A stretch of 46,309 nucleotides of DNA from NCBI RefSeq assembly GCF_042682745.1, contig NZ_JBHUIO010000012.1, forward strand, positions 1-46,309. The letters are read 5' to 3'. Positions 35,419-43,640 of the stretch are shown here, one piece after another. This stretch comes from Tumebacillus_A lipolyticus. Its GTDB lineage: Bacteria; Bacillota; Bacilli; Tumebacillales; Tumebacillaceae. Within the stretch, counting starts at the first letter, position 1. Each line of letters starts with the position of its first letter. The notes below the pieces were generated by a model. It was not told where the DNA came from. It did not search any database and saw only the letters and a program-made list of their open reading frames with translations. The translations under genes and the position numbers were made by a program.

Positions 35419-35811
35419 TTAGTAATATTTTATATACGACAAGAATAGCCTTCTCAATAATTCTAAAGCTGCTTGGTCAGAAATAAACTTGAACTTCATA
35501 TAGTGATCTTCATGACTTCCACCAATTTGTCCATAGACAAGTACCCGTCCAAAGCTATTTACTTCAATCTGAAGATGTGCATCAGAATCATAGTCTTCGA
35601 TTGCACAACTCCCCATTAGTTTTTTATGCATATCCGATAATGAACGACTTATTAATATCGCATTTTCTTTTGAAATACAAAAGTTTGAGCTCCCTGCAAA
35701 ATCACCTGATCTGACTTGGATATTCAAAGTGAGATAGTCCTCAATTGTGTATAAATGATTTACAGTCAGCTCTTGGTTTGAGGTACAAATTACAGAGTTG
35801 TCATGATCCAT
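35419..35811 (-). CDS. Orphan immunity-like protein (WapI-like candidate)
   Basis: A 130-residue soluble protein beginning MDHDNSVICTSNQELTVNH. The core LTLNIQVRSGDFAGSSNFCI, FGRVLVYGQIGGSHEDHYMK and FISDQAALELLRRLF looks like a group of small immunity-type proteins associated with WapA/Rhs loci. The family name is from memory and is tentative. The ATG at 35811 has AAAGGGG 10 bases upstream and is preferred over an ORF start 16 codons earlier. It has no toxin of its own nearby. Confidence 0.6.
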   Translation of the reverse strand: MDHDNSVICTSNQELTVNHLYTIEDYLTLNIQVRSGDFAGSSNFCISKENAILISRSLSDMHKKLMGSCAIEDYDSDAHLQIEVNSFGRVLVYGQIGGSHEDHYMKFKFISDQAALELLRRLFLSYIKYY

Positions 35812-36062
35812 TGTTCGATTTCCCCTTTCATCTTGAACTGGAAAGTCAGCGGCCATCAAGTCTTTTACATATCCCCCTTACCATTCACCAAAACGGACGA
35901 TTATAGGTTGATTCAATGACTTGGTAGTCAACGTTGTTCTAATAGATCTCATCCGTTCCCTGGATGATGAGGAATTCGCTGGCTAAAACGATACCGATGG
36001 GTAATTCCACACCGTCGAGAGATTGAGTAAGGCTTTGGAGGAAGTCGGGTACACAAGGCAGT

Positions 36063-36329
36063 CTAAGAAAATATCTCATCGATTCTGTCACGATCATAAT
36101 CCAATATCCAATGATTATACTGAGCATACACCGTCTTTAATACCTCTGTATTTTCAGCTACAATATCCAAACCGCGATCGTCATAAAGACGGAATATTGT
36201 TTTATTCGTTTCATTGATCAAAAAGATGTCGCCAACAAAGCCACAGTACAATTCCTCATTGATCTCAACCACGACATCGCTAGGGCCTAATACCGTGAAT
36301 CCAACTTTAATTGCCTCTATAGGGTGTTC
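36063..36329 (-). pseudogene. DUF3885-like immunity fragment
   Basis: An N-terminally truncated frame (HPIEAIKVGFTVLGPSDVVV, then FRLYDDRGLDIVAENTEV, ending DYDRDRIDEIFS). The YDDRGLDI element and the C-terminal YNHWILDYDR are what I recall of DUF3885 proteins of about 200 residues. Here the first half is missing and there is a stop codon directly upstream. Another short protein-like scrap (LPIGIVLASEFLIIQGTDEI) lies in a different frame at about 35939-36060. Confidence 0.6.
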
Positions 36330-36445
36330 TTAGAAGGAAATCGGGATATTCTCCTCAAGAAAGGGTATGATCAAAGTAACTGCTAGTAAGAAGGAATTGT
36401 TATCCTGAAGGCGAATGTGATTAACGAAAAGGAGTGAGTTGAACG

Positions 36446-36820
36446 ATGTATAAAGTCGGTCAGATTATGTTATACGTAAGTAACCAAGAAGAAGCTGTGA
36501 ATTTTTGGACTGAAAAGGTAGGATTTGTTTTAATTTCTGAAGAAGATAACGGTCATGGTATGAAGTGGTTCGAAATCGCTCCCACCAAAGACGCAGAAAC
36601 GAGCATTGTTCTCCACAACAAGGAGATCATCTCCAAAATGCAACCTGAATTAAACCTCGGCACGCCTTCTCTGCTGTTTTTCTCGGAAAATATCGAGGAA
36701 CTGCACAGTAAGTTATCGAAACAGAACATTACGGTCGGCGAGATCATAACGATGGGCCCTCGAAAGGTGTTTAACTTTGCTGATAGCGAAGGAAATTACT
36801 TCGCAGTCGCGGAGAAATAA
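36446..36820 (+). CDS. VOC-family (glyoxalase/bleomycin resistance-like) protein
   Basis: A 124-residue single-module vicinal-oxygen-chelate protein, MYKVGQIMLYVSNQEEAVNF at the start and ADSEGNYFAVAEK at the end, which is the usual C-terminal strand of the fold. The substrate cannot be told from sequence. An AAGGAGTG ribosome-binding site lies upstream. It marks the right-hand border of the toxin island and is read away from it. Confidence 0.85.
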   Translation: MYKVGQIMLYVSNQEEAVNFWTEKVGFVLISEEDNGHGMKWFEIAPTKDAETSIVLHNKEIISKMQPELNLGTPSLLFFSENIEELHSKLSKQNITVGEIITMGPRKVFNFADSEGNYFAVAEK

Positions 36821-36895
36821 TTTCCGAACCCACTTAACTGAAAAGATCACTGGGCACGTACCATGCACTTGGTCGTTTAGGGAAAGCAAATTTTC

Positions 36896-36932
36896 TCCTC
36901 TCGTTCTGCATCTTTTGAACGGAGGATTTTTT
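36896..36932 (+). terminator. Candidate terminator of the VOC gene
   Basis: TCCTCTCGTTC...GAACGGAGGA forms a stem with a small internal loop, followed by TTTTTTA. It is 75 bases after the stop codon. Confidence 0.6.
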
Positions 36933-37239
36933 ATTTTGCAATGAATTTGCTTATCGAATAGGAGCGCATGGCTACAATTTCTCCATCAACTCATTTGTCA
37001 AATCAGACGTCAAAAATATTCTGAAACGATCGACGCCCTCGCTCCGCTCTCGAACTCACAAAGCACTTCTCTTCATACTCGTCAACAAACGTATCAATCG
37101 GCATTGATATACTTCGAAAAGCCCTATTACACATTCGGTATGCCAATCCCTTCTATTTAACCAAACAATCGGATCTGAGCTACAAAGTTCAAGTCATGAA
37201 TGGCCGCTCTTCAATCTAACAACCCTATTCCTCAAAATA
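36933..37239. other. Intergenic stretch without a supported gene
   Basis: No complete gene. A short minus-strand frame near 36,975-37,055 reads RFRIFLTSDLTNELMEKL and stops. It looks like the end of a lost gene but has no recognisable family. Otherwise I see nothing. Confidence 0.4.
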
Positions 37240-37270
37240 TAAAAAGGGCATATGCCTACGCATATGCCCT
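37240..37270 (-). terminator. Terminator of nrdR-nrdJ
   Basis: Stem AGGGCATATG / CATATGCCCT (37245-37270), followed by TTTTTA on the minus strand, 55 bases after the nrdJ stop codon. Confidence 0.85.
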
Positions 37271-37325
37271 AAACGATTCATACTGCCTTGCTTCAACAGT
37301 TTGATCGCTTCTTTCCTCTACCAAC

Positions 37326-40300
37326 CTAACACTTGCTAAACCCGCAAGCTTCACACTCGTTGCAGCCGCCTTGACGCACCAGGGTATGCTGGTGGCACTG
37401 CGGGCAGTAGTCTTTGCCTACGTTAAACTCACGCAGCGATTTGCGAGTGCCGTTGTTACCATGACCCTCGTGGCCGCAAGCGACCTCATGTCCTGCCACC
37501 AAGGTGTCGAGATGGCGGAGCGGGAACGCTTCCGAGTGCTCGATCAGCGATTTGGCGATCGCATCGGGAACCGATGTGATGCGGCGCTCACCGAAGCCAA
37601 CCGAGCTGGAGCCGCCGATACCGGAGAACGTTTTGACCAGCTCTGCCTCTTTGTTCGGGTTTTGCGAATCGGCCAGATACAGCGTGATCGCGCGACCCAA
37701 CGCCACATTGGACGCATAGACATCGGAGCCCGCTTTGCCGATGTTGACAAACACTTCACGCGCCAACCCGTTGTCCGGATCATCGTTGATCGTGATGTAG
37801 GCAGAGCCGAGCGGAGTGTCCTTTTTATAGGTCGCTCCGTACAGCACATCGGGGCGCGGTTTGCGCTTGTAGACTTGGGATGCTCTTGCCAGCAGCTCCT
37901 CCGGAATCAGCTCTTCCTTCGCTTCCGCTGCCGCATCATTCGACTCCTCTGCATCCTCTTTCAGCGAGAGCACCTGCTCCGAGCGAGAACCGTCACGGTA
38001 GATGGTCACGCCTTTGCAGCCGAGTTCATAGGCGAGGTCGTACAGCTTTTTCGTGTCCTCCACCGTGTAGGAGTTCGGCGCATTGCACGTCTTGGAGATC
38101 GACGAGTCGATCCACTTTTGCAGTGCGGCCTGCACGCGAACATGATCCTCTGGGCTCAGATCCATCGCCGTGACAAAATAGGATGGCAGCTCTTCGCGGC
38201 CCTCGTGCGCGCTGTAATAATCATCGACGATCTTCGCATTCTCTTCGAACATGCCGAGGCGGGAGTTTCGATAGTAAGACCACGCATAATAAGGCTCACA
38301 TCCGGTTGCACAACCGACCATCGTGCCGGTCGTCCCGGTCGGTGCGATCGTCATCGTCGTCACGTTGCGCACGCCATGCTTGCGGATCGCATCTGTCACG
38401 TGCGGCTTCTCTTTCGCCAACTGCTGCATATAGCCGGACGCGAGGTACAGATCCGCATCGAACATCGGGAACGGACCGTTTTCTTTCGCCAGCTCCACCG
38501 ATTCCAAGTAGCACCATTCGGCGACCATGCCGAGCAGCACGTCGATAAACTTGGTCGACTCTTCCGATCCGTAGGTGATGCCGCTGAAGATCATCAGGTC
38601 GTGCAGGCCCATGATGCCAAGCCCGACGCGGCGCTCTCCCAGCTGGTTGTTGCGGTTTTCTTCAAACGGGTAGTAGGTCGCGTCGATCACCGCATCTTGG
38701 AAGCGCAGTCCGGTGCGGATCGCGATCTCCAGCTCTTCCCATTTGATGTGATGGAGCAAGAACTCGGTCTGCTCCTGCGCGAAGTGCTTGTTCAGCTCAT
38801 CGCGAATCTGCGCTTCCAGCATCGGATTTTGAAACTCGACTTTCTCCTCCGCATCATCAAATCCGACAGCGAAGCGCGAGAGCACGACCGCGCCGAGGTT
38901 GCAGATCCCGTACGCTGGCAGACCTTGCTCGCCGCAAGGATTGGTTGCGATGATCGGGTTGAAATAGTTCGAGTTGGACATCTGGTTGTAGCGGCCGAGG
39001 AACACAACGCCCGGCTCTGCAGATTTCCACGCCGATTCCATCATCTGATCCCACAGCTCTTCTGCGCGCATCTCCTCGCCGACGTTGATCTCATGTCCTT
39101 TTGCTTCCCACGCGTGGAAATCGCCATCGAAATCGAGCATCCGATCAAGATGCGGGTAGCCCACTCGCCAGGTCTCGCCGTTCGCTTTCGCCGCCATAAA
39201 TTCTTCGGAGACGCCGACCGAAAGGTTGGCGCCGGTGATCACGCCGTCCACCTGCTTGCAGGTGATAAATTTGCGGATGTCCGCATGGCGGTCGTTGAGG
39301 ATCAGCATCAGCGCACCGCGTCTGGAACCACCTTGCAAAGTCAGTTGGCAACCGACGCTCATGATCTCGCCCACGCCGACCGGGCCAAACCCCTGTGCGA
39401 ACACGTAGTTCCCTTTGTCGAACAGGTTCCCCCAAGAGTAAGCGCCAGAGGATCGTCCGTTCACGCCGCGCACATAGCTGTAGCGCGGGCGCAAGGAGGA
39501 GAGGATGACCGATACGCGCTTGCCGCGCCCCATCGCTTCCCACATGTCAGCGAGCGTCCCAGCGATCGTACCGCGGCGATCTCCGGGCACCAAGGTCATC
39601 CCGATCACATCTTGTACGACGATGACCGATTTTTCCAGAATTTTCTCATAAAGTGTTCCAGCTTTGATCGTCTCACCTTCAACGATCTTATGTCCTCGCT
39701 CGCGCCATTCGTCCAGGTTGCCATTCCAGCTCTCATCATATCCTTCTACGCTCGTGTCGGGGAAGGAGAAGGTCCAGTCCGCATCCTCTTCCACCGCGCG
39801 CAAAAACTCGCGGGATACGCGAACCACTTTTGAGGAGTTCGGATATGGCTCTTCCAAGAAGTCGAGCAGGTCAGCATGCCATACATCGAGCACCAGTTGC
39901 AGATCCGATTTCCGCACATCGCGCACAGGCGTGAGCGCTCCTTGTGGCGGAATCTGCGACAGGTTCATGCCGACGCCGCCAGAACGCGCTTGAATCTCCA
40001 GGGTTTGGCCAAACGAGTTGGCGTAATCGCGCGGGGTCGGACCGACGTTCGGGATGACAAAGCAGTTGTAGGAGGTCGTCTGCACCCCCGTACCCAGCGA
40101 AGCGTTGATCCGCCCGCCCGGCACATACTTCCAACCGGATTGCAGGCTGTAGAAGCGCTGCTCCCAGAGGGTAGGATCGTTGGTCACCTCTGCAGCTCCA
40201 CGCGCGATGCGCTGCCACATCTGACGCGGGGTGGTCTCTTGCAGGACATCCACCTGGTCGATCGGAAGCTCTACTTGGAAGCCGTCGCGCAGTTCCACTT

Positions 40301-40517
40301 TGACCTGCTTGTTCGCCTCCTGCACTTCGATCACGCGCGCAAGCTCGTGATAAGCGCGCTTCTTGTCCACCACCGCTACGACCAGTGAGCCAATGGCAAG
40401 GGTTTCTTTCTTGGTGTCTTTGAGCAAGTAGCGATCCGATACGATGCGCTCGCCTGTCGGTGCCAAATAATCCTCTTCGTTAAACGGAAGTATGCTACCT
40501 TTGATCTCTGCCGTCAT
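37326..40517 (-). CDS. nrdJ: Adenosylcobalamin-dependent (class II) ribonucleoside-diphosphate reductase
   Basis: A 1,063-residue class II RNR that makes deoxyribonucleotides with adenosylcobalamin and needs no oxygen or NrdB. The catalytic barrel shows NCFVIPNVGPTPRDYANSFG and RSGGVGMNLSQIPPQG. The active-site loop NPCGEQGLPAYGICNLG is near residue 525, and APTGTTGTMVGCATGCEP near 730. The C-terminus has VGFGERRITSVPDAIAK and a zinc-ribbon-like CPQCHQHTLVRQGG...CNECEACGFSKC. It overlaps nrdR by four bases (ATGA), so the two are cotranscribed and coupled. A decayed copy of part of it lies at 33548-33866. Confidence 0.96.
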   Translation of the reverse strand: MTAEIKGSILPFNEEDYLAPTGERIVSDRYLLKDTKKETLAIGSLVVAVVDKKRAYHELARVIEVQEANKQVKVELRDGFQVELPIDQVDVLQETTPRQMWQRIARGAAEVTNDPTLWEQRFYSLQSGWKYVPGGRINASLGTGVQTTSYNCFVIPNVGPTPRDYANSFGQTLEIQARSGGVGMNLSQIPPQGALTPVRDVRKSDLQLVLDVWHADLLDFLEEPYPNSSKVVRVSREFLRAVEEDADWTFSFPDTSVEGYDESWNGNLDEWRERGHKIVEGETIKAGTLYEKILEKSVIVVQDVIGMTLVPGDRRGTIAGTLADMWEAMGRGKRVSVILSSLRPRYSYVRGVNGRSSGAYSWGNLFDKGNYVFAQGFGPVGVGEIMSVGCQLTLQGGSRRGALMLILNDRHADIRKFITCKQVDGVITGANLSVGVSEEFMAAKANGETWRVGYPHLDRMLDFDGDFHAWEAKGHEINVGEEMRAEELWDQMMESAWKSAEPGVVFLGRYNQMSNSNYFNPIIATNPCGEQGLPAYGICNLGAVVLSRFAVGFDDAEEKVEFQNPMLEAQIRDELNKHFAQEQTEFLLHHIKWEELEIAIRTGLRFQDAVIDATYYPFEENRNNQLGERRVGLGIMGLHDLMIFSGITYGSEESTKFIDVLLGMVAEWCYLESVELAKENGPFPMFDADLYLASGYMQQLAKEKPHVTDAIRKHGVRNVTTMTIAPTGTTGTMVGCATGCEPYYAWSYYRNSRLGMFEENAKIVDDYYSAHEGREELPSYFVTAMDLSPEDHVRVQAALQKWIDSSISKTCNAPNSYTVEDTKKLYDLAYELGCKGVTIYRDGSRSEQVLSLKEDAEESNDAAAEAKEELIPEELLARASQVYKRKPRPDVLYGATYKKDTPLGSAYITINDDPDNGLAREVFVNIGKAGSDVYASNVALGRAITLYLADSQNPNKEAELVKTFSGIGGSSSVGFGERRITSVPDAIAKSLIEHSEAFPLRHLDTLVAGHEVACGHEGHGNNGTRKSLREFNVGKDYCPQCHQHTLVRQGGCNECEACGFSKC

Positions 40518-40984
40518 TGCCGTTCCCCCTTATCCTGATTCAAAAGACCGAGCACTTCTTGTGCAAACGTTTCCACATCTTTGAACTGACGATAGACGCT
40601 GGCAAATCGCACATATGCGACTCCATCGAGCGTGCGGAGCTTGTCCATCGACTTCTCGCCGATGATATCGGCCGGAACCTCTTTTTCATAATCCCGGCGA
40701 ACCTCCCGCTCGACCGCATCGACGAGCGTTTCAATCTCTTCCACTGTGATCGGTCGTTTTTCACACGCGCGAATGATGCCGCGCAGAAGTTTCTCCCGCG
40801 AGAACTCTTCCCGCTTCCCGTCCTTCTTCACCACCAAGAGCGGTGCCATCTCCACTTTTTCATAGGTCGTAAATCGGCGCTGACAATCCGAACTGTCACA
40901 TTCGCGGCGCCGTCGTACCACCTCTTCTGTCGAGCGTGATTCGATCACCCTCGTGCTATCATGGAAGCAATAGGGACATCTCAT
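40514..40984 (-). CDS. nrdR: Transcriptional repressor NrdR
   Basis: NrdR (156 residues) senses ATP/dATP through an ATP-cone and represses RNR genes by binding NrdR boxes. The zinc ribbon is MRCPYCFHDSTRVIESR...RRRRECDSSDCQRRFTTYE. The second Cys pair is spaced CxxxxC instead of the usual CxxC. The ATP-cone (LLVVKKDGKREEFSREKLLR) follows at about residues 50-140. The ORF runs 26 codons further upstream across a NrdR box, so I chose the ATG at 40984 (MRCPYC). It is coupled to nrdJ by an ATGA overlap and controlled by two boxes upstream. Confidence 0.95.
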   Translation of the reverse strand: MRCPYCFHDSTRVIESRSTEEVVRRRRECDSSDCQRRFTTYEKVEMAPLLVVKKDGKREEFSREKLLRGIIRACEKRPITVEEIETLVDAVEREVRRDYEKEVPADIIGEKSMDKLRTLDGVAYVRFASVYRQFKDVETFAQEVLGLLNQDKGERQ

Positions 40985-41015
40985 GGTGAAGCCAACTCCC
41001 TTCGAACCGATCAAG

Positions 41016-41031
41016 ACACCATATATAGTGT
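41016..41031. promoter_or_regulatory. NrdR box 1
   Basis: ACACCATATATAGTGT is a full match to the 16-bp NrdR-box palindrome. It lies 32 bp upstream of the nrdR start codon, downstream of the expected transcription start. Confidence 0.9.
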
Positions 41032-41051
41032 CTTCAATGTGCACAATGGTC

Positions 41052-41081
41052 ATTATATCCACTATATTTTGCGTTGGTCAA
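41052..41081 (-). promoter_or_regulatory. Sigma-A promoter of nrdR-nrdJ
   Basis: -35 TTGACC (41076-41081) and a perfect -10 TATAAT (41052-41057), 18 bases apart, on the minus strand. NrdR box 2 fills the spacer. Confidence 0.85.
41059..41074. promoter_or_regulatory. NrdR box 2
   Basis: CCACTATATTTTGCGT matches about 13 of 16 positions of the NrdR box. It lies between the -35 and -10 elements. Centre-to-centre distance to box 1 is 43 bp, about four helical turns. Confidence 0.7.
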
Positions 41082-41282
41082 GACAGGCAAACGATGCGAA
41101 ATAATGACTGTGCGCGTGGTAATTTGGAGATATTGTCATCAGAACCGCCTAGACAGGCGTTTCTCGTGCCAAACGGTTCGTACAGTCGTTTGACGGAGAG
41201 GAGCCCGCATCAATCCTCACTTTCCCGAAATAAGAAAGATGCGCTTTGTACGAAATCAGGAAAAAAGACCTAAGCCGAAATA

Positions 41283-41315
41283 AAAAAACCGCTTCTGGAA
41301 AAGAAGCGGTTTTTA
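41283..41315 (-). terminator. Terminator of the adenosyltransferase-HAD operon
   Basis: Stem AAACCGCTTCT / AGAAGCGGTTT with a short loop and A/T runs on both sides. It is 9 bases after the HAD gene. Confidence 0.9.
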
Positions 41316-41323
41316 CAAATAAG

Positions 41324-42115
41324 CTACTCGACCAACCGGATCAGGTCGCTGAGCGAATCCACGATGATCGTCGGTTTTCCATCCGTCTCTGCCACATGAT
41401 CTCGCTTAGAGAAACCGGAGAGGACGAGCGCGGTTCGAACGCCCGCGTTGACCCCTGCGAGGATGTCCGTCTCCAGGTTGTCGCCGACGACGATCGCCCG
41501 CTCTTTGGGCACGCCGAGCATCTCCAGCGCATGGTCGATCATTCGCGCTTCTGGCTTGCCCATGACGATCGGCTGACAACCTGACGCGGTCGCCACAGCG
41601 GCCAATAGCGAGCCCGCCCCTGGCATCAGCCCCTTCTCGGTCGGCAGCGCTTTGTCCACGTTGGTCGCCAGGTAGATCGCTCCGCTTTGGATGCGGAGCG
41701 ACGCTGTCATCAATTTTTCATAAGTGAACTGGCGGTCGATCCCTTGGACGACATAATCGGGCTGCTCATCGGTGATCTCGCAGCCCGCTTCGATCAATGC
41801 GCTCCGCAGACCTTCCTCGCCGATGACATATACCCTGTTTCCCGCGCCTTGCTCTTTGATGTATTGTGCTGCCACCATGCTGGGCGTCAACACGTGTTCC
41901 GCCTCAGCGGGAATGCCAAATCTGCGCAGATGTTCGGCCACCTGCTCGGGACGGCGTGAGGAGTTGTTGGTGACAAACAGATATTTTCGATCTGTTTCGA
42001 TGAGCCAGCGCAGAAAGTCTGGAGCATCTGGGATCACCTCAGTTCCCCTGTACAGCGTGCCATCCAAATCGAGTAAAAAAGCTTCCGTCCGCTTCAGCCA
42101 GCTCGTGTCGGTCAA
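41324..42115 (-). CDS. HAD-superfamily IIA phosphatase (YutF/NagD-like)
   Basis: A 263-residue HAD phosphatase of the p-nitrophenyl-phosphatase/NagD subgroup. Motif I is FLLDLDGTLYRG at residues 13-24, motif II YLFVTNNSSRRPEQ near 45-58 and motif IV VVGDNLETDILAGVNAG near 205. The motif-I LDGT..RG form and the C2-type cap between motifs II and III are typical for subgroup IIA. Substrates are probably small phosphorylated metabolites. Its ATG overlaps the stop of the adenosyltransferase gene. Confidence 0.92.
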   Translation of the reverse strand: MTDTSWLKRTEAFLLDLDGTLYRGTEVIPDAPDFLRWLIETDRKYLFVTNNSSRRPEQVAEHLRRFGIPAEAEHVLTPSMVAAQYIKEQGAGNRVYVIGEEGLRSALIEAGCEITDEQPDYVVQGIDRQFTYEKLMTASLRIQSGAIYLATNVDKALPTEKGLMPGAGSLLAAVATASGCQPIVMGKPEARMIDHALEMLGVPKERAIVVGDNLETDILAGVNAGVRTALVLSGFSKRDHVAETDGKPTIIVDSLSDLIRLVE

Positions 42116-42672
42116 GAAAAATCGACCTCCGGTTCCTGAACGCCTGCGCGATGGTTGATCGCGCGACCTGCGATGAACAGATAGTCGGACAGCCTGTTCA
42201 GGTAGCGCTGGATCTCCGGGTTGACCTGCTCTTCCTTCGCCAGCGACACTGCGATCCGCTCCGCACGACGGGTGATCGTGCGCGCCGATTGCAGCGCAGC
42301 AGCCGCTGTATGACCGCCTGGCAGGATGAATTTCGTCAGTGGCGGGACTTGCCCATCATAGGAGTCGATAAACGCTTCGAGGCGCGTAACCTGGTCTGCG
42401 TTGACATGGTAGCCTTTCTCCTGCACCTTCTCGACGGGCGTCGCCAAATCGCGGCCCAGGTCGAACAGCTCGCGTTGAATGATCAGCAGTTGCTCGATCA
42501 GATCTTCGGTCGCAAATTTTTCTGCGCGCAGATAGGACAAGCCAAGCCCGATCATCGAATTGGCCTCGTCGATCGTGCCATACGTCTCCACCCGAATCGA
42601 ATCTTTCGGGATGCGGTGTCCGTAGATGAGGCTGGTCTCCCCTTTATCGCCAGAACGTGTATAGATTTTCAT
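42112..42672 (-). CDS. Cob(I)alamin adenosyltransferase, PduO type
   Basis: A 186-residue ATP:cob(I)alamin adenosyltransferase that makes adenosylcobalamin. MKIYTRSGDKGETSLIYGHR is the conserved ATP-binding start. The helical core contains GTIDEANSMIGLGLS, and the C-terminal active-site region is RTITRRAERIAVSL and LNRLSDYLFIAGR. I start it at ATG 42672 (GGAGAG 8 bases upstream). The open frame runs 77 codons further without RBS, overlapping the divergent MBL gene. It is near nrdJ, whose cofactor it makes. Confidence 0.94.
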   Translation of the reverse strand: MKIYTRSGDKGETSLIYGHRIPKDSIRVETYGTIDEANSMIGLGLSYLRAEKFATEDLIEQLLIIQRELFDLGRDLATPVEKVQEKGYHVNADQVTRLEAFIDSYDGQVPPLTKFILPGGHTAAAALQSARTITRRAERIAVSLAKEEQVNPEIQRYLNRLSDYLFIAGRAINHRAGVQEPEVDFS

Positions 42673-42759
42673 CGTTGCCACTCTCCTTCCATCTTCCTTT
42701 ATCATATACGAAAAGCGCGCCGTTTCGATATAATGGGATGAAAAAGGGGGGCTGCTTTT

Positions 42760-43587
42760 ATGAAAGTGACCGAACATGTCCATCGCTTGCCAGTGACGAC
42801 ACCTACCCTCTACCCAGCGACCACGACCAACGTCTACGTGGTTCGGGATGGGAACTCTGCCGTTTTGATCGATGCGGGCTACGAGCATGAGGTGGCGCAT
42901 CAAGCGGTGGTCGACTATATAGAGCAGATCGGTTCGCCCAAAATCGAGGCGATTTTAATCACGCATTATCATCGCGACCATTCGCCTGGGAGTAAGTTTT
43001 TCCGCACCCATTTCGACTGCCCCGTGTATGCGCATCCTGCCGAAATCTCCTTTCTTGAGCAGGAGATTGCGCCGCTCAAGGTCGATCACACGCTGCTCGA
43101 CGGCAATGTGGTCTCTGTCGGCAGTTTGGAGCTGCATGTCCTTCATGCGCCGGGGCACACGCACGGCTGCTTAAACTTCTGGCTCCCAGCAGATGGGGTG
43201 CTGTTTACCGCAGACAATATCGTCGGCGAAGGGACGACTTGGATCGGTCCCCCAGATGGAGACTTGCGCGCCTACTTGCATACGCTGCGCCGGCTCAAAA
43301 CATATTCGGCAAGCATGATCGCCCCCGGACATGGCGAGATGATCGCCAATGTACAAGAAAAGATCGACTTTTTCATCGGCAGGCGACTGGAGCGCGAGGA
43401 GCAGATCTACAAGTTGGTGCAGCATCAGCGGATGACGGTCGACGAGCTGGTTGTCGCCGTTTATCAAAACACGGTGCATCCAAGCGTGATCTGGGTCGCT
43501 GAGCGGACGATTCAGGGTCACCTGCTCAAACTGGTCGGCGACGGGCGCGTCAAACAGCTGGACGGCGACCGCTACCTAGCCATCTGA
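42760..43587 (+). CDS. MBL-fold metallo-hydrolase (LACTB2-like)
   Basis: A 275-residue metallo-beta-lactamase-fold hydrolase. The metal motif is LITHYHRDHSPGSKF (HxHxDH) near residue 69. The downstream His and Asp are in LHAPGHTHGC and LFTADNIVGEG, and APGHGEMI supplies the last His. A C-terminal winged-helix-like tail follows (RRLEREEQIYKLVQHQRMTV). The substrate is unknown; LACTB2 relatives are nucleases or thioesterases. AAAAAGGGGGG precedes the ATG, and a perfect TATAAT lies at 42729-42734 with a poor -35. Confidence 0.9.
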   Translation: MKVTEHVHRLPVTTPTLYPATTTNVYVVRDGNSAVLIDAGYEHEVAHQAVVDYIEQIGSPKIEAILITHYHRDHSPGSKFFRTHFDCPVYAHPAEISFLEQEIAPLKVDHTLLDGNVVSVGSLELHVLHAPGHTHGCLNFWLPADGVLFTADNIVGEGTTWIGPPDGDLRAYLHTLRRLKTYSASMIAPGHGEMIANVQEKIDFFIGRRLEREEQIYKLVQHQRMTVDELVVAVYQNTVHPSVIWVAERTIQGHLLKLVGDGRVKQLDGDRYLAI

Positions 43588-43589
43588 TC

Positions 43590-43623
43590 AAAAAGGAACC
43601 GTGCATCTGCACGGTTCCTTTTT
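43590..43623. terminator. Bidirectional terminator between the MBL and Nudix genes
   Basis: Stem AAAAGGAACCGTGCA / TGCACGGTTCCTTTT with a 2-base loop. It serves both convergent genes. Confidence 0.95.
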
Positions 43624-43640
43624 GACATCGATTCGATTCC

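Noticed and set aside
37371..39833. An 820-codon plus-strand open frame opposite nrdJ.
   Set aside because: Antisense shadow caused by GC-rich codon use in nrdJ. Its Arg/His/Asp-rich translation has no family features.
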